This document shows positions 6,995 through 7,473 of a DNA stretch of 7,473 bases, one piece after another (position 1 is the first letter of the stretch; each line of letters opens with the position of its first letter). The position numbers and the translations under genes are program-made. The stretch comes from JABDJZ01 sp047619685 (GTDB lineage: Bacteria; Bacteroidota; Rhodothermia; Rhodothermales; UBA10348), in contig JBLHLC010000088.1 of the NCBI GenBank assembly GCA_047619685.1, positions 1 through 7,473 of the forward strand, read 5' to 3'. Under the pieces are notes generated by a model. The model did not search any database, was not told where the DNA came from, and worked only from the letters and a program-made list of their open reading frames with translations.

Positions 6995-7270
6995 ATGTCC
7001 TATACCCTCGTCGGAAAACAAGTACGCGTCCATCTCTACAGCAGAGAGGGCATTGCACTCGGTACCGTGTCTGGTAGAGTGGCGGACTATGCGCCCAAGG
7101 TTGACGTGGGGCCCGGCATGAAGAAGGATCTGGTGTACGTGGTGGGTATTGAGACCGGCGACCCCGAGGTGCCCTACACCAACAGTTCAGGGGAAGAAAA
7201 CGAGTCCTGGTTTGCCGTCCAGGATATCGAGGTGATCGACGAGGACAAGCCGAGACTCTTCAGCAACTAA
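6995..7270 (+). CDS. Small hypothetical protein, 91 residues, coupled to hisH
   Basis: I do not recognise this family. The ATG lies four bases after the hisH stop, so it is very likely co-transcribed with the his genes; no Shine-Dalgarno is visible. The protein has no signal peptide, no membrane segment and no cysteine, and is probably cytoplasmic. It alternates short hydrophobic stretches with Gly and charged turns (for example KQVRVHLYS, GTVSGRVADY, DLVYVVGIE, SWFAVQDIEVID), which suggests a small all-beta, SH3-like or PRC-like barrel. It is acidic toward the C-terminus. The codon usage resembles its neighbours, and the tight spacing argues that the gene is real. A role in histidine synthesis is possible only by association. 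It could equally be an unrelated passenger of the operon. Confidence 0.75.
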   Translation: MSYTLVGKQVRVHLYSREGIALGTVSGRVADYAPKVDVGPGMKKDLVYVVGIETGDPEVPYTNSSGEENESWFAVQDIEVIDEDKPRLFSN

Positions 7271-7275
7271 AGGGC

Positions 7276-7306
7276 TTGTCGTGATCGCGGAAAGCAAGTA
7301 GGTTTG
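7276..7306 (+). promoter_or_regulatory. Bacteroidota-type promoter for the cytochrome-like gene
   Basis: TAGGTTTG at 7299-7306 matches the Bacteroidota primary-sigma -7 element TAnnTTTG exactly. TTG at 7276-7278 lies 20 bases upstream, within the usual spacing for the -33 TTTG/TTG element. Transcription would begin around 7311-7314, leaving a leader of about 20 bases before the ATG at 7333. The elements fall inside the 62-bp gap after the 91-residue gene, the right place to separate the two transcription units. The consensus is established knowledge; its use here is inferred. Confidence 0.5.
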
Positions 7307-7332
7307 GGCATCAAAACCAGCCTTGCACCCTG

Positions 7333-7473
7333 ATGCCCCGCCTCCCTCTGTTTCTGTTCGCTTTCTTGTTGTTCGTGCCTTGCGTGAGCGCACAGCGCAC
7401 GCCGCAGAACCTCCAGGTCTTTCCGAAAGACACGCCGCGGTCTGAACTCATCCCGTTCATGCGGCAGTTTTCG
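7333..7473 (+). CDS. Exported protein, probable c-type cytochrome (reaction-centre cytochrome c subunit-like), 5' part
   Basis: Only 47 codons are in the window and the frame is open at the right edge. Residues 1-20 form a Sec signal peptide: Met-Pro-Arg, a Leu/Phe-rich core, and a probable cut at VSA|Q. The C17 context (FVPC) does not fit a lipobox. The mature start NLQVFPKDTPRSELIPFMRQ resembles the segment just before the CxxCH heme site in small exported cytochromes related to the photosynthetic reaction centre cytochrome c subunit. These occur in many non-photosynthetic Bacteroidota, Acidobacteriota and Gemmatimonadota. The heme motif itself would lie beyond the edge, so heme binding is not shown here. 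No Shine-Dalgarno precedes the start. The gene probably has its own promoter and is not part of the his unit. Confidence 0.65.
   Translation, partial: MPRLPLFLFAFLLFVPCVSAQRTPQNLQVFPKDTPRSELIPFMRQFS

Noticed and set aside
1..7473. Mobile element, CRISPR array, tRNA or rRNA
   Set aside because: No transposase or integrase frame, no spaced direct repeats, and no recognisable RNA gene was seen; the intergenic gaps are only 43, 108, 4 and 62 bp.

Overview
The window (about 60% GC by eye) carries six genes. They are two divergent genes for exported peptidases, a compact partial histidine-biosynthesis cluster with a small unknown gene attached, and the first codons of a probable c-type cytochrome. 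It looks like a chromosomal piece of a Rhodothermota or Bacteroidota-type bacterium. The HisH N-terminus reads IRYNAGN, a form typical of that group. None of the ATG starts has a Shine-Dalgarno sequence. Two intergenic spacers hold exact matches to the Bacteroidota -7 promoter element TAnnTTTG. Gemmatimonadota and related groups carry similar peptidases and cytochromes, so the placement is an inference.

Left part (1-3569): on the minus strand, cut by the window start, is a secreted M24 (Xaa-Pro dipeptidase/aminopeptidase-like) metallopeptidase with a signal peptide and the first two metal-binding aspartates. Only 43 bp separates it from a plus-strand gene for a large lipoprotein zinc metalloprotease of the DUF5118/DUF5117/DUF4953 type, with an HEIGHALGLPH zinc site and a Met-turn. 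Both proteins should act outside the cytoplasm, probably in peptide or protein degradation.

Middle part (3678-6990): hisG (long, self-regulated form), a single-frame fusion of hisD with the hisB dehydratase, and hisH, each overlapping the next by 1-4 bases. All recognised catalytic residues are present. In the common order hisG-hisD-hisC-hisB-hisH-hisA-hisF-hisI(E), the aminotransferase gene hisC lies between hisD and hisB. Here it is gone and its neighbours are joined. hisA, hisF and hisIE do not follow hisH either, so the rest of the pathway must be encoded elsewhere.

Right part (6995-7473): a 91-residue protein of unknown function starts 4 bp after hisH and probably shares its transcript. 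After a 62-bp spacer with a good Bacteroidota-type promoter comes the start of an exported protein resembling the N-terminus of photosynthetic-reaction-centre-type cytochrome c subunits. It is cut by the window end before any heme motif.

The HisD-HisB fusion is the most unusual item. It joins enzymes for non-consecutive steps, and families that normally form a dimer (HisD) and a 24-mer (HisB). No mobile elements, CRISPR arrays, tRNAs or rRNAs were seen.
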